Assembly (NCBI GenBank): GCA_026874595.1
Contig: CM049321.1
Span: 4,393,479-4,457,478 of the forward strand
Direction: 5' to 3'
Source of the DNA: Sipunculus nudus
Taxonomy: Eukaryota > Annelida > Sipuncula > Golfingiida > Sipunculidae
DNA length: 64,000 nt
In this document: piece by piece, positions 12,117-23,128 of the stretch
Layout: each line of letters opens with the position of its first letter
Position numbering within the stretch: position 1 is the stretch's first letter
Position numbers and translations under genes: made by a program
Notes under the pieces: model-generated
Told to the model about the DNA's origin: nothing
The model's input: only the letters and a program-made list of their open reading frames with translations
Database searches by the model: none

Positions 12117-12904
12117 TGACATAAGAAGTCCCGACCTTTCTTCAGTGCTTAACAGGAAGAGGTTAGGTTTTAGTAGAAATGGCCTATGACGGAAGGGTAT
12201 AATATGGGTTTTTCTTCCGCGTTCAACGGACAGGAGTTCAAGTCTCAAGTGTCGTATTCAGTTTGGGCCAGTATGCTCATGTTAATTATCGGCACTGTCG
12301 TGATGTTGTCAGGATAGGCTATTGACGTTAGAATATCGGATGAACATATCACCCTTTATGCTTAACCATTGGCAGGGGAGAATATAGGACTTTAAAATGG
12401 GGTAGGATGAGGTCATATGATTAGGTCGAAGGGGAGGGTATTGGAATGATGCAGAATCGTGTTTGGAGATTTAGTTTGTAATGGTGTAATTTGCAGGCTC
12501 CTTAATGTAAATAAGGATTGTCCAACATAATTGTTTTCTTGAAAACCCTGCCCCACATACGTTTATCCGGATTCACTGTCAACAAAAGTGTAATATATCA
12601 TAGCTGACGAGAACGGCATGGGTGCCAGATGGAAAGTTATCAATCATTCATTCCAAGCATCGTACCACCGGTCAGTCTTCAGACAATATGTTTCTCTTTT
12701 CAATGTTTTATTTCACAACATATATAACACCAACACAGTTAATATGCAAAATACAATAACGTTTCAAAAACATTTTAGAGTGAGGGCTTCAGCCGTGCTT
12801 TCAAAAATTATATGCTATGTATTATTTGAAAATTGGAACAAAATTATGACTTGCCACATCACTTTGACTAACAAGAAAAACAATGTGACCTTCACAAAAC
12901 ATCA
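12117..12904. other. Intergenic, no gene seen
   Basis: Short open frames only (for example 12618-12908, 96 codons), of low-complexity composition and without domains. Confidence 0.4.
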
Positions 12905-13025
12905 CTGAGGCTAACCCGCATGTAACTGTGACATAAACTACATGTGACTCAGGTTAACAATACATATAAACGTGGCTCGTGCTGGACACATCTGTCGCTA
13001 ACACAACATATAACTGTGACCTACA

Positions 13026-13075
<50 letters not shown>

Positions 13076-15190
13076 CTCTTGTAAACACTACATATAAATG
13101 TAGCTTAGGCCGCACACAACTTTCGCTAACACTCCATATAACTGTGACCTTCACTACATATAACTGTGACATACACTACATATAAATGTGGCCTACACTA
13201 TATATAACTCTTGCTAACATTGCATGTAACCGTGCCCTACACTACATATAATTGTGGCTAAAACTACATTTATCTGCGTCCTTCACTATATTTAACTCTG
13301 GTTCACACTCTATATAACTGTGACCTACACTACATGTAACTGTAGCTAACAAGACATATAACTGTTGCCTACACTTCATGTAACTGTAGCTAACAAGACA
13401 TATAACTGTGGCCTACACTTTAATGTAACTGTGGCTAACAAGACATATAACTGTGGCCTACACTATATTGTAACTGTGGCTAACAAGACATATAACTGTG
13501 ACTTAAACTACATGTAACTGTGGCTAACAAGACATATAACTGTTGCCTACACTACATGTAACTGTAGCTAACAAGACATATAACTGTTGCCTACACTATA
13601 ATGTAACTGTGGCTAACAAGACATATAACTGTGACTTACACTACATGTAACTGTGGCTAACAAGACATATAACTGTTGCCTACACTTCATGTAACTGTAG
13701 CTAACAAGACATATAACTGTTGCCTACACTACATGTAACTGTAGCTAACAAGACATATAACTGTGGCCTACACTATAATGTAACTGTGGCTAACAAGACA
13801 TATAACTGTGACCTACACTTCATGTAACTGTGGCTAACAAGACATATAACTGTGGCCTACACTATAATGTAACTGTGGCTAACAAGACATATAACTGTGA
13901 CCTACACTATAATGTAACTGTGGCTAACAAGACAAATAACTGTGACCTATACTACATGTAACTGTGGCTAACAAGACATATAACTGTGGCCTACACTATA
14001 ATGTAACTGTAGCTAACAAGACATATAACTGTGACCTACACTATAATGTTACTGTGGCTAACAAGACATATAACTGTGACTTACACTACATGTAACTGTG
14101 GCTAATAAGACATATAACTGTTGCCTACACTACATGTAACTGAAGCTAACAAGATATATAACTGTTGCCTACACTACATGTAACTGTAGCTAACAAGACA
14201 TATAACTGTGGCCTACACTATAATGTAACTGTGGCTAACAAGACATATAACTGTGACCTACACTACATGTAACTGTGGCTAACAAGACAAATAACTGTGA
14301 CCTATACTACATGTAACTGTGGCTAACAAGACATATAACTGTGGCCTACACTATAATGTAACTGTAGCTAACAAGACATATAACTGTGACCTACACTACA
14401 TGTAACTGTGGCTAACAAGACATATAACTGTGACCTACACTACATGTAACTGTGGCTAACAAGGCATATAACTGTGACCTACACTACATGTAACTGTGGC
14501 TAACAAGACATATAACTGTGACCTACACTACATGTAACTGTAGCTAACAAGACATATAACTGTGACCTACACTACATGTAACTGTGGCTAACAAGACATA
14601 TAACTGTGACCTATACTACATGTAACTGTGGCTAACAAGACATATAACTGTGACCTATACTACATGTAACTGTGGCTAACAAGACATATAACTGTGACCT
14701 ACACTACATGTAACTGTAGCTAACAAGACATATAACTGTGACCTACACTACATGTAACTGTGGCTAACAAGACATATAACTGTGACCTATACTACATGTA
14801 ACTGTGGCTAACAAGACATATAACTGTGACCAACACTACATGTAACTGTGGCTAACAAGAAATATAACTGTGGCCTACGCTCCATATTAATGGGACCTAC
14901 ACAACATATAACTGTGACCTACACTATGTATAATCCTGGTTAACAATAAATATAACTGTGGCTTGTGCTATACAAAACTGTCTCTAACACTACATATAAT
15001 TGTGACCTAAACTACATTTTACTGCGGCTAACACTACATTTAACTGTAGCTTACACTACATATATTTCTTGCTAACACTCCATATTCTTGTGACCAACTC
15101 TTCATATAACTGTGGTTATCATTACGTATAAATGTACCTTATGTTGCACACAATTATATTACTGCAACATACAATTCATGTAACTGCAAA
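12905..15190. repeat. 44-bp satellite array with 22-bp ancestral subunits
   Basis: The core (about 13310-14880, roughly 35 copies) repeats a 44-bp unit made of two related 22-bp halves, ACATGTAACTGTGGCTAACA(AG) and ACATATAACTGTGACCTACA(CT). A 45-bp variant with CTATAATGTAAC in place of CTACATGTAAC is interspersed. Both edges (12905-13310 and 14880-15190) hold strongly diverged single 22-bp units such as CATATAACTGTGACC. The array therefore looks layered: an old 22-mer array, then a dimer that was amplified and homogenised in the centre. Confidence 0.95.
13029..13075. repeat. (TA)n tract inside the satellite
   Basis: A pure TA run that apparently grew from the ATATAA word of a 22-bp satellite unit at the left edge of the array. 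Confidence 0.9.
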
Positions 15191-15472
15191 TGAAATTCCC
15201 TGGTTATGTATGTCCTTGCAAAAGTCCGTTAAGACTGCACATTCTGTTTCTATAGTAAAGATAACTGGCTCCAAAACCATCTCGTTTGTAATTTTATACA
15301 AACAGGTAAGAATAATTAATATAGAATATAATTTTAGTTCACAATGCCGTGTGGGCTGCATAAAAGCTGCACGCATTTGCCTTTTGATTAAACCCAAAGC
15401 ATTTTTTTCACTGGAATATATATCAACTTGAATGAAAATAGGTAAAAATGCATTTGAGACGTGACGTCATGG

Positions 15473-16989
15473 TTACTTTCTTACGTAATACCACGTACAG
15501 GGATGATTGGACAACGGTAACACTTCACTGAGGCATACATAGGAAACATTGTTTGCGTCCTTAATAAGAGTGTGTCGTCTGCCAGAACCGTCGTCCTCTG
15601 TCTGTACTTGAAGGGAGAACGTGGCGCCTGGGTCAGAGCCATTACGTGTTCCGTAACAGTAATCGCGCATACTGCAACCTGGGAATAAGATAATTACTGA
15701 TTGATGCGAGTACGAGAACAGTGGCATATGATGAAACCTGAATAAAAGCATAAGAAAGTATTATTATCAATAACAAACGTAACAGTTCCCCTTAGTGAAG
15801 CCTGATGGTTTTTTTATTGATGGATTACATGAAAGGTATTTTTGTATATTAATGAATCAGTCACATTAAAAGGACCCTGCACCTTCTGGTGATATAACTG
15901 CACTGAAATTTACTGGTCATTTATATGAATTAACCAATACACCTTTTTTCAACACATTAGCGATATCTATTGGCCACGTTTACACTAACATTTCATGACC
16001 GTTATTTAAAAAAGTAACGAATTGCTATGTATCAAATGATAAAAGCAATATAATCCTATCTTATCATTCGATATTCGAGGAAGCAGTCTTGTCTGTGTTT
16101 TTGGCATCCACCTGCTTTCCTTTAACAAAATCCGCAGTGCTGATTAAAGGGACGTACCCTCAACAAAACAGATGCATGCAGTGCGCGTGTTCGTGGAAAA
16201 GGCTAATGAGGGCATCTGGTCAGTCGGGAATATTGACACAATGAAAGACCATGACTCAAAATATTTAAAAACTTCAGTAACAACGTCCGTAAGGTATAAC
16301 AAATATTTATACTAACCAAGATACATGCCGGTGGTATTGGCTCGAAGTTTAATCATGTTTGGAGGAACAGCTACCTCGTACCAGTGGCCATCCACGCGAG
16401 GTTCTAATTCTTCTTTTATCTTCCCATCAACTAAAAGGGAAAAATCAAATGCCCATTATACCAATATAAACAAAGCCTAATGCGCTGTTTTGCTAATGCA
16501 AAATGAGAGCTGCAGACATTGAACTAACTTTCTACAACAGACCCCGCAATCTCCACTGTTTTCATTTAGAATTTATAAAAATCAGTGTACATAATATACT
16601 AATTTTGGACAACATCACTTCTATGGGATTTTAAAAAAAAATACCTGATATTAGATATCTTCCAGTGTCGCTGTTCTGCAGGTAGAAGAAAATTCTGTCC
16701 TGACAGGTCCGTCCTTCGTACCGCCATTTTGGACACTGACACAGGACCCCGTCCGATGTGTCCATGCACGTCCCTTCGTGCTGGCATAGTCCAGGACTGT
16801 CCTGACACCTAAGAGTCTGAAAAAAGGAAAAGATAATTATGAGCAAATTTTACCAAGAATTTCCAGCAAAATCATCTAAGCTTTCCTTCTCTATTTGTCT
16901 TGGTAAATGTAGATCTCCTTTACATGGTTTGTGATCATAAAGGTTATTCGTGTCTGAAAAGTGAAGAAATTATATTAGTAATCAAGAAG

Positions 16990-17051
<62 letters not shown>

Positions 17052-19390
17052 GATTTAACCAATAAAAAATAGGATATTTAGTAACAGACCATTCATACAG
17101 ACGTGGCAGACGCTAACTGTATTTATAAATTGACTGTTAAACAAACGAAATGGAAATTGTAGCTAGCAACGTATTGTAACACAATTTTTTAAGGTCCTAG
17201 ACCATACAGAATAAAAAAAATATAATATAAATCTAGAATCTTTTCACATATTTGATATCATTCCCAAACACACATCTTGAACTACTGAATAAAAACTAGA
17301 ATTGGGGTAGTCGACAAGCGACTACGTGTATCCGCCAAAATCAGAGTGGAACGGGTGAACTGAGGCATGGATTGAGTGGCAAGGGGAAATAGAGTGAGGT
17401 GTGTTGCATATTAGCATGTATGTCTGCAGCCGTTATGTGTATGTAGGTTGCACCACCTACCACAAAATCCAGAAAGCTGTCCAAGTTGTATACATATACA
17501 AAATTTTAGGCAGATAAGTCAAACCACTACATGTATATGAGTGATTTTATCCAACAGCAGACAAACAAAAGGACTTGTGCTAAAATGGTGGCAGGTGGCG
17601 CCACCAATTGTGTGCATGATCGAGAAAAATCGAGAAAGCTATCCAGGATGCATAAACACGCAAAATTTAAGGCAGATAAGTCAAACCACTATAGAGATAT
17701 GAATGATTTTAGCCCCTGGGAGACAAACAGACGGACACTGTGCAAAAATGGTTGCAGGTGGCCCCTCCAGTTTTGTGTATGATAAAGAGCTATGTGAGAT
17801 CTTTACACATGCAAATTTTCAGGAAGATACGTCAAACCAATCCGGCGATATAAGCATGGAGTCTGCAGCGTGGCCCAATCGGTCAAACGGTTCCCGAGAT
17901 ATGATCGAGCTTGGATGTCTGCAGCGTAAACTAGAATATAGGTGGCGCCACCTGTCATAAAATCAAGAAAGCTGTCCAGGATGTATAAACCTGCAAAATT
18001 TCAGGACGATATGTCAAACCATCGCCGGGATATGAGTGATTTTATCCCAAGGCAAACAAACAGACGGACGCTGTGCGAAAATGGTTGCAGGTGGCCGCAC
18101 CAGTTTTGCGTATGATAAAGAGCTGTGTGAGATCTATACACTTGCAACTTTTCAGGAAGATACGTCAAACCAATCCGGCGATATAAGCATGGAGTCTGCA
18201 GCGTAAACGTGAATGCAGGTGGCGCCACCTGTCATAAAATCAAGAACGCTATCAGGGATGTATACGCATGCCGAATTTTAGGTGAATTAGTCAAACCACT
18301 GCAGAGATATGAGTGATTTTAACCCAAGGCAGACGAACAGATGGACACTGTGCAAACATGGTTGCAGGTGGCGCCACCATTTTTGTGTATGTTATAAAGC
18401 TATGCTAGGGCTACATTTGTACAAAAATATTCCTGATCGGTCAAACGGTTCCCGAGATATGTGGGTTTATGTGTGGAAACAGACGCACAAATGGACACTG
18501 GGCAGTGAGGAAAGGTCAGAGGTCAACGCCAGTTGGTTAGGCACCAGTTCACATGTGACCCGATAATTGGTGTAAGTTTCGGAAAAATCAGTCCAGTAGT
18601 CTCAGAGGAGTTCTCCGGAAACAAAAGCGGCGGCGGCGGCGGCGGCGGAACTCGGTCAAAAACATAGTATCCGCAATACTTCGTTTTGGCGGATAAAATG
18701 AGCAACAGACTACCAGGGAGTGGCAGTAGATGTTATTTACTTACCCGTCCTAGGCGCCAGAAGTACGAGAACCCGGGGTGTGGCACGAGTGAGGCTGGGC
18801 TTGTGACGTCATCAGTGTTGTGCATCAGACAGCGTCCTGTAGACGTTTCGTAGCTGAAGGACCAGCAATCAGACTGGAGAAGACACTCTGCACCGCAGCC
18901 AGTCCGGGAAGCAGTGCTGACCTCCATAAAAGTACCATTGTTCAGCATGTGGTCTGCCAGTCAAAGAAAGAATTATTGATGCAGCTGTTATATATGTAAC
19001 CTTAATTAACACATGTATCTTATTGCCGTAATATCAATAACACCAGAGTCTCTAGGAATCCTTCACCCAAATTTAACATTATTGTTCTGTTCCGCGATCA
19101 TTTACTTTCGCAAGTTTTAAAATTTCTATATTATAATGGATTTTTTTTATTAAATAAAAAAAATTGAAGTTCAGTGAAAAGTTGATGTGGTCCTGTGACA
19201 TTTGATGCCGGTGACAGAAATTGAAATTATTCTTAAGATATCTCTTACGAGTAAACCATGGCACCTGCGCGTTACATGTCCGAGCAAGAACTTACCTTTA
19301 GAACCTAGGAAATTGGCTTGGATTACTTGTTGTGCCCGACAGGTGGCGCCCACCGCAAGAAGAAACAGGCCGCATATCATCATTTTATCT
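15473..19390 (-). CDS. Secreted PAN/apple-EGF protein with beta-trefoil-like C-terminus
   Basis: Five coding exons join in frame to a 262-aa protein: 19390-19296 (ATG at 19383), 18953-18745, 16816-16645, 16430-16317 and 15678-15473 (TAA). All junctions are GT-AG; intron phases are 1, 0, 1, 1. Residues 1-17 form a signal peptide (hydrophobic CGLFLLAVGA, cleavage likely after CRA). Residues 30-97 resemble a PAN/apple domain (GCGAEC, LLQSDCWSFSY, GRCLMH). C103-C137 is an EGF-like domain with all six cysteines. Residues 141-262 show three similar segments, FYLQNSDTGRYLIS, IKLRANTTGMYLGC and TLIKDANNVSYVCL, suggesting a beta-trefoil. Sequons are at N35, N188, N207 and N238. No transmembrane segment is seen, so the product is probably extracellular. 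PAN and EGF modules usually bind protein or carbohydrate; the actual ligand is unknown. The exon structure is firm, the trefoil assignment tentative. No canonical poly(A) signal was spotted just after the stop. Confidence 0.88.
16992..17045. repeat. (AT)n microsatellite in intron
   Basis: A pure AT alternation in the long intron between PAN and EGF exons. Confidence 0.95.
17298..18700. mobile_element. Repeat element with 5' hairpin and internal tandem units, in intron
   Basis: The left end has a hairpin, GTAGTCG-ACAAG-CGACTAC, followed by TATCCGCCAAAA. The right end carries the inverted copy TTTTGGCGGATA (about 18683-18694). Between them, diverged units of about 140 bp recur with the palindrome GGTGGCGCCACC, the phrase GTCAAACCAC/GGTCAAACGG and GAGATATGAGTGATTTTA. 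A CGG trinucleotide run lies at 18628-18648. A second copy of the left end and body is at 26415-27205. No protein is encoded, so it is non-autonomous. The superfamily is unclear. Confidence 0.75.
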
Positions 19391-19765
19391 CTGAAAACAG
19401 ATACATCATGAAACTAAATGATCATGAATGAAACAAATCTGAAAGCAAATTAACCGTGAATCTTAATTGTCAACTGTAAACCAACTCTGAAAGCAAATTA
19501 CCGTGAAACTGAATGATCATCAGTGCAACAACAACGAAAATAAATAAACCGTGATTCCAAATGATCGTCGCAAAAGCAATTGTGAAATCAAATTAATCTT
19601 GCATCTAAATGGTCATCAGTATAACAACTCTGAAAACAAATAAACGGTGAAACTAAATTGTCATCACTTAACGATTCTGACATTAAGGTAACCGTAAAAC
19701 TAAAACCTAAAGAGTATAACAACTCTAAAAACAAAAAACCGTGAATCTAAATGATCATCAAGTAA
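19391..19765. repeat. Diverged tandem repeat of about 58 bp in intron 1
   Basis: Six or seven units carry the words ACCGTGAATCTAAATGATCATC and AACTCTGAAAACAAAT in order, each partly decayed. One similar unit (ACCGTGAATCTAAATGATCA) lies just upstream of the broken paralogue at 8200-8225, so at least one unit predates the duplication. Confidence 0.75.
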
Positions 19766-20143
19766 AGGTGTTATTTTTTCTTATTTAGTTCTTTTCTCCT
19801 TTGGGACCAGGGCGAGGACTCTGCATCACAAACATTATGAACAAGAGTCTCTTAAAAACCGTCCAATTATTTAGTACCGTGGATTTCTAGTCGTTGATAG
19901 TATGTCTCCCTGAGGAAATATCCCAGTTTAATGAATCATTGGATGACCAAAGATGACTGCAGGAAAATGACCTGTGCACCACAATCTTCGAATTGATATC
20001 TGTCAAATTGAATGGTCAACGCCAATGGCTGAGATAGAATAATAAAAACGATTTTAATGTAAAATATAATATTAAAAAATGTAATTAACAGTTTAGTAAA
20101 TTAATAATTAACGTTAACACGAAGTTAAATAAGGCATATTTAC

Positions 20144-20262
20144 CGAGTAGCAAGATCACATCATGCGTGGACGACTGGAAATATCTTGGTTCTGTGCTGC
20201 CCACAATCGCTCGCAACATTGGTTATACCACACATCAGATCGATGGCTTATCAAAAACAGCC
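20144..20262 (-). other. Probable 5' UTR exon of the PAN-EGF gene
   Basis: A good donor (CTCG|GTAAAT, GT at 20143-20142) on the minus strand faces an acceptor TGTTTTCAG at 19391-19399, directly before AGATAAAATG of the coding start. This implies a non-coding first exon. The 5' end is estimated from the TATA box. Confidence 0.5.
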
Positions 20263-20284
20263 TACCCCAACGGTTGTGATAGGC

Positions 20285-20315
20285 TGGGCTTATAAAATTA
20301 GATAGCCAATCAGAA
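20285..20315 (-). promoter_or_regulatory. TATA and CCAAT elements of the PAN-EGF promoter
   Basis: Read on the minus strand, an inverted CCAAT box (CTGATTGGC, 20313-20305) is followed by TTTTATAAG (20298-20290). This fits a start site near 20260 and the 5' UTR exon proposed there. Inferred from motif and spacing only. Confidence 0.45.
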
Positions 20316-20319
20316 CGAG

Positions 20320-20880
20320 TCAGTGGATAGTAAACTATGTGCATATCATTACTGACTCTTCGCGTTGGTCTGCCTTTTGTTCTACGGGTATGTTGCTGGG
20401 TTTCTTTGGAGTAAAATATATCTCGTTTATATTTCATCTGTGTGCCTCCTATATTTATGTACATTCGCCGCATGCAGTAGAGGCATGGAAATTCCTAATC
20501 AAGCTCTGTCACACTAGAATATTTCCGATAAGTAACAAAGGCATTTACATAGAAAAAAGACAGATATATTAAATACTTAACATTCCTAAGTTTGGTTATT
20601 TTATATATATTTTTTGTTGTTGTTGCAATATATGAAACAATTTTAGAAAGCTCTAGACTAGCGCGTCGAACATCCCTTTAAAATGAAAAAAAACCATGTT
20701 GTTTTAATGAACATATCTGGGGGTTCACTACGACACACAATTCAAGGGAAGGTGAATGTCGTGAGTAACGAGCCTTGGAAATAAGAAAACAGATCAGTAC
20801 TGTTCCGTAGTTCCCAGGCGCAATCACTTCCCTTCCTCCCGTACACCCGCCCTCGACTTACGCAACGTATGCCACAAAAG
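20320..20880. other. Upstream DNA of the PAN-EGF gene, no other gene
   Basis: Includes overlapping short frames on both strands without domains. Confidence 0.35.
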
Positions 20881-20889
20881 TCTGCCAAA

Positions 20890-21180
20890 AAACCCTTCGA
20901 ACTGGACGTTCGCTTGGCAAGAAACTCGGTTATCACCGCTGGCGACCCTGGGTTCAATCTCTAGGTAGGCTATGAAGCGGGGTATTAGTGCCGACCTTCG
21001 TTCAATCTCTAGGGTGACTATGAGATTGGGTATTTGCGTCCATCTAAGATAATTGCTTTTATCTGTGTCCTCCGATTTCCTCTGTCCCTACACACTACTG
21101 AATGCAACTATCTGAACCACCTGAGATTTATCATACGTATTTGCACCTTCAATTTAAGAAAAAATAAAGTTTAAAGCTGA
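20890..21180 (+). mobile_element. Possible SINE relic
   Basis: GGGTTCAATCTC (near 20951) resembles a pol III B box, the GTTCAATCTCTAGG phrase is repeated about 50 bp later, and an AATAAAG-rich end follows near 21170. No clear A box was found. A weak call. Confidence 0.25.
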
Positions 21181-21740
21181 ATATCACTATTTCTTATTTT
21201 CGGCACTATTCAATAATATACATTACAAAAACTAAGAGTCTACAAACGAAGACCTACATCACGTATAACTCTATAGGGACAAAAGCCGAAGTAACTAGGT
21301 TCCGAGAGGAACTGGTGAGAAGATGTAAAGTTAGTGGATGTGTTTCTTTTGCTGTTTAGAGTCCCGACAAAATCAATGGTTAAGTAATGTTGTTAAGCTG
21401 TAAACAAAAAAGACAACATATGTAAGTCACTGCACTTTTATTTATTTCCGACATACACATATACGTGCATACATATAACATATAACACAATATAGGGATC
21501 CAAAGATAGTAAAACTCTAAGGAAATAACTGTTTGAAGGAGACATTTATTTTTATACTACATATTTAATCAGCATCCGTCAAGAAACAATATATTTCATA
21601 ATTATACGTTAACAAAAAATAGAGTATACTTATATAAATCTATCTCGCTGATATTTTGAAAAAAAAAATAGATTTGACCATGTGACTAGAGACGATGGTG
21701 TGAATAAAACTCAGAAATAAAGATATATACATAAATAAAG

Positions 21741-21794
<54 letters not shown>

Positions 21795-22795
21795 CGCTGC
21801 AGTACCCTACAGGGCCATGGCTGTACATTGAAGGAGTGTACAAAAGAAGAACTTTCACTGTTTGATTCAGTCAGGTTACTAGATGTGGTCTCTGTTATAA
21901 GTTATATAAAGTTATAATTAATTAAGTGTGGAAGAACACCGGAGGATAACCTGCAGCTAGACTACACGACAGAAAACAGAAAAACTCATAAAACATAAAT
22001 GAAGGTGTGACTTTAATCACCATAGTGACGGATAACATCTGTTGTTCCATTACAATGCCCACTTGGATGACATCATATTTTACTGATAGGATCTATTTTG
22101 ACATCAATCTCGTCGGACACTCGCATAGATATTAGAGGGCTAAACTCCACCTACACAATGTCATGTTATTAATTCAACTCAAACTGTATGCTCCTGGTAC
22201 TTAACTTATTGGAGTGAATGATTATAAAATACAGGAACAATAAATGGCACGATTGATTGTTACTGAAGGGAATATTTGAATCTCCCGATAAACCAAGTAA
22301 ATGCAGTAGTATATAAAAGAAATTGTAACATAAAATACCTAAGTTTGTAAAGGTTCTGAGGGTGACATTGCTCCCAGTGGAACTTGATGGTAAGGGAAAT
22401 ACAGACAGATTAAATATTAAAAATACACACTTCTGAATTAGCTAACCAACCCCTGTATTGTATTGGCACAGGCTAAAGAAAATGTCTTGATTTATTTTTA
22501 CTGAGCAGTCTGTCATTTTCCAAAAAGTGTGAGTTGTTGAGTTGGTTGTCCCGCACCCTTTATGATTCTAATATATACTTGTTTGTTTAAGATGGTCTAT
22601 TAATTATCTTATTTTAAGTTTTTATTTAAATACGCTACAAATTTTAATAAGTATCAGAATGGTATAAAATCGATATTTAAGATAACAAATCTGAATACTG
22701 ATATTAAAAGCGGACTTCTCACAAAAAGGGTTCATTATAAGGAAGATTAGAAAAAAAAATCGTTTTGTATAGTAAAACTTGTATTCCTTAACTAA
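21181..22795. other. Intergenic, no gene seen; includes (AT)n at 21742-21792
   Basis: AT-rich DNA with one pure AT microsatellite (21742-21792). No open frame with domain content. Confidence 0.45.
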
Positions 22796-23128
22796 TTACT
22801 GAAGCAGGATTGAGTTCGGCTCTCGAATGGCATGGCTGGGTCTCTGCTGCTGGGATCGGTGGAGGGAATGTGGGTTGCTTCTGGTTTTGTGGCTGTGGAT
22901 GCTGTAGCTTTCTAAAAAGGACAACGGCACGAGATGGACAGTGGCGCCTTCTACGGCTCCCTGCTTGGCTTGGCGTGGCACTGCGACTGTTGGCTCAGAG
23001 AACAAGCTTAAGGAGCGCACAGGGCTGAGGTCTTGCCCACGGCAACCTGTAGTTGCTCGATGAGCGTATACTTCTTTTGGCTTGGTGGACTGAAGCCATA
23101 GAATTACACTACCAAGGTCATTTTCCAT
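22796..23128 (-). CDS. Unrecognised 110-codon open frame in a GC-rich island
   Basis: An ATG-initiated frame (MENDLGSVILWLQ start) covers a patch clearly richer in GC than its surroundings. An opposite-strand frame overlaps it. There are no domains, signal peptide or clear splice sites. The composition shift suggests an inserted fragment, for example part of a mobile element, rather than a native gene. Confidence 0.2.
   Translation of the reverse strand: MENDLGSVILWLQSTKPKEVYAHRATTGCRGQDLSPVRSLSLFSEPTVAVPRQAKQGAVEGATVHLVPLSFLESYSIHSHKTRSNPHSLHRSQQQRPSHAIREPNSILLQ

Noticed and set aside
12905-15190. CRISPR array
   Set aside because: Repeats are contiguous 22/44-bp satellite units with no unique spacers, in a eukaryotic context.
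17531-18566. Short open frames (60-85 codons) on both strands
   Set aside because: They recur in register with the internal units of the intronic repeat element.
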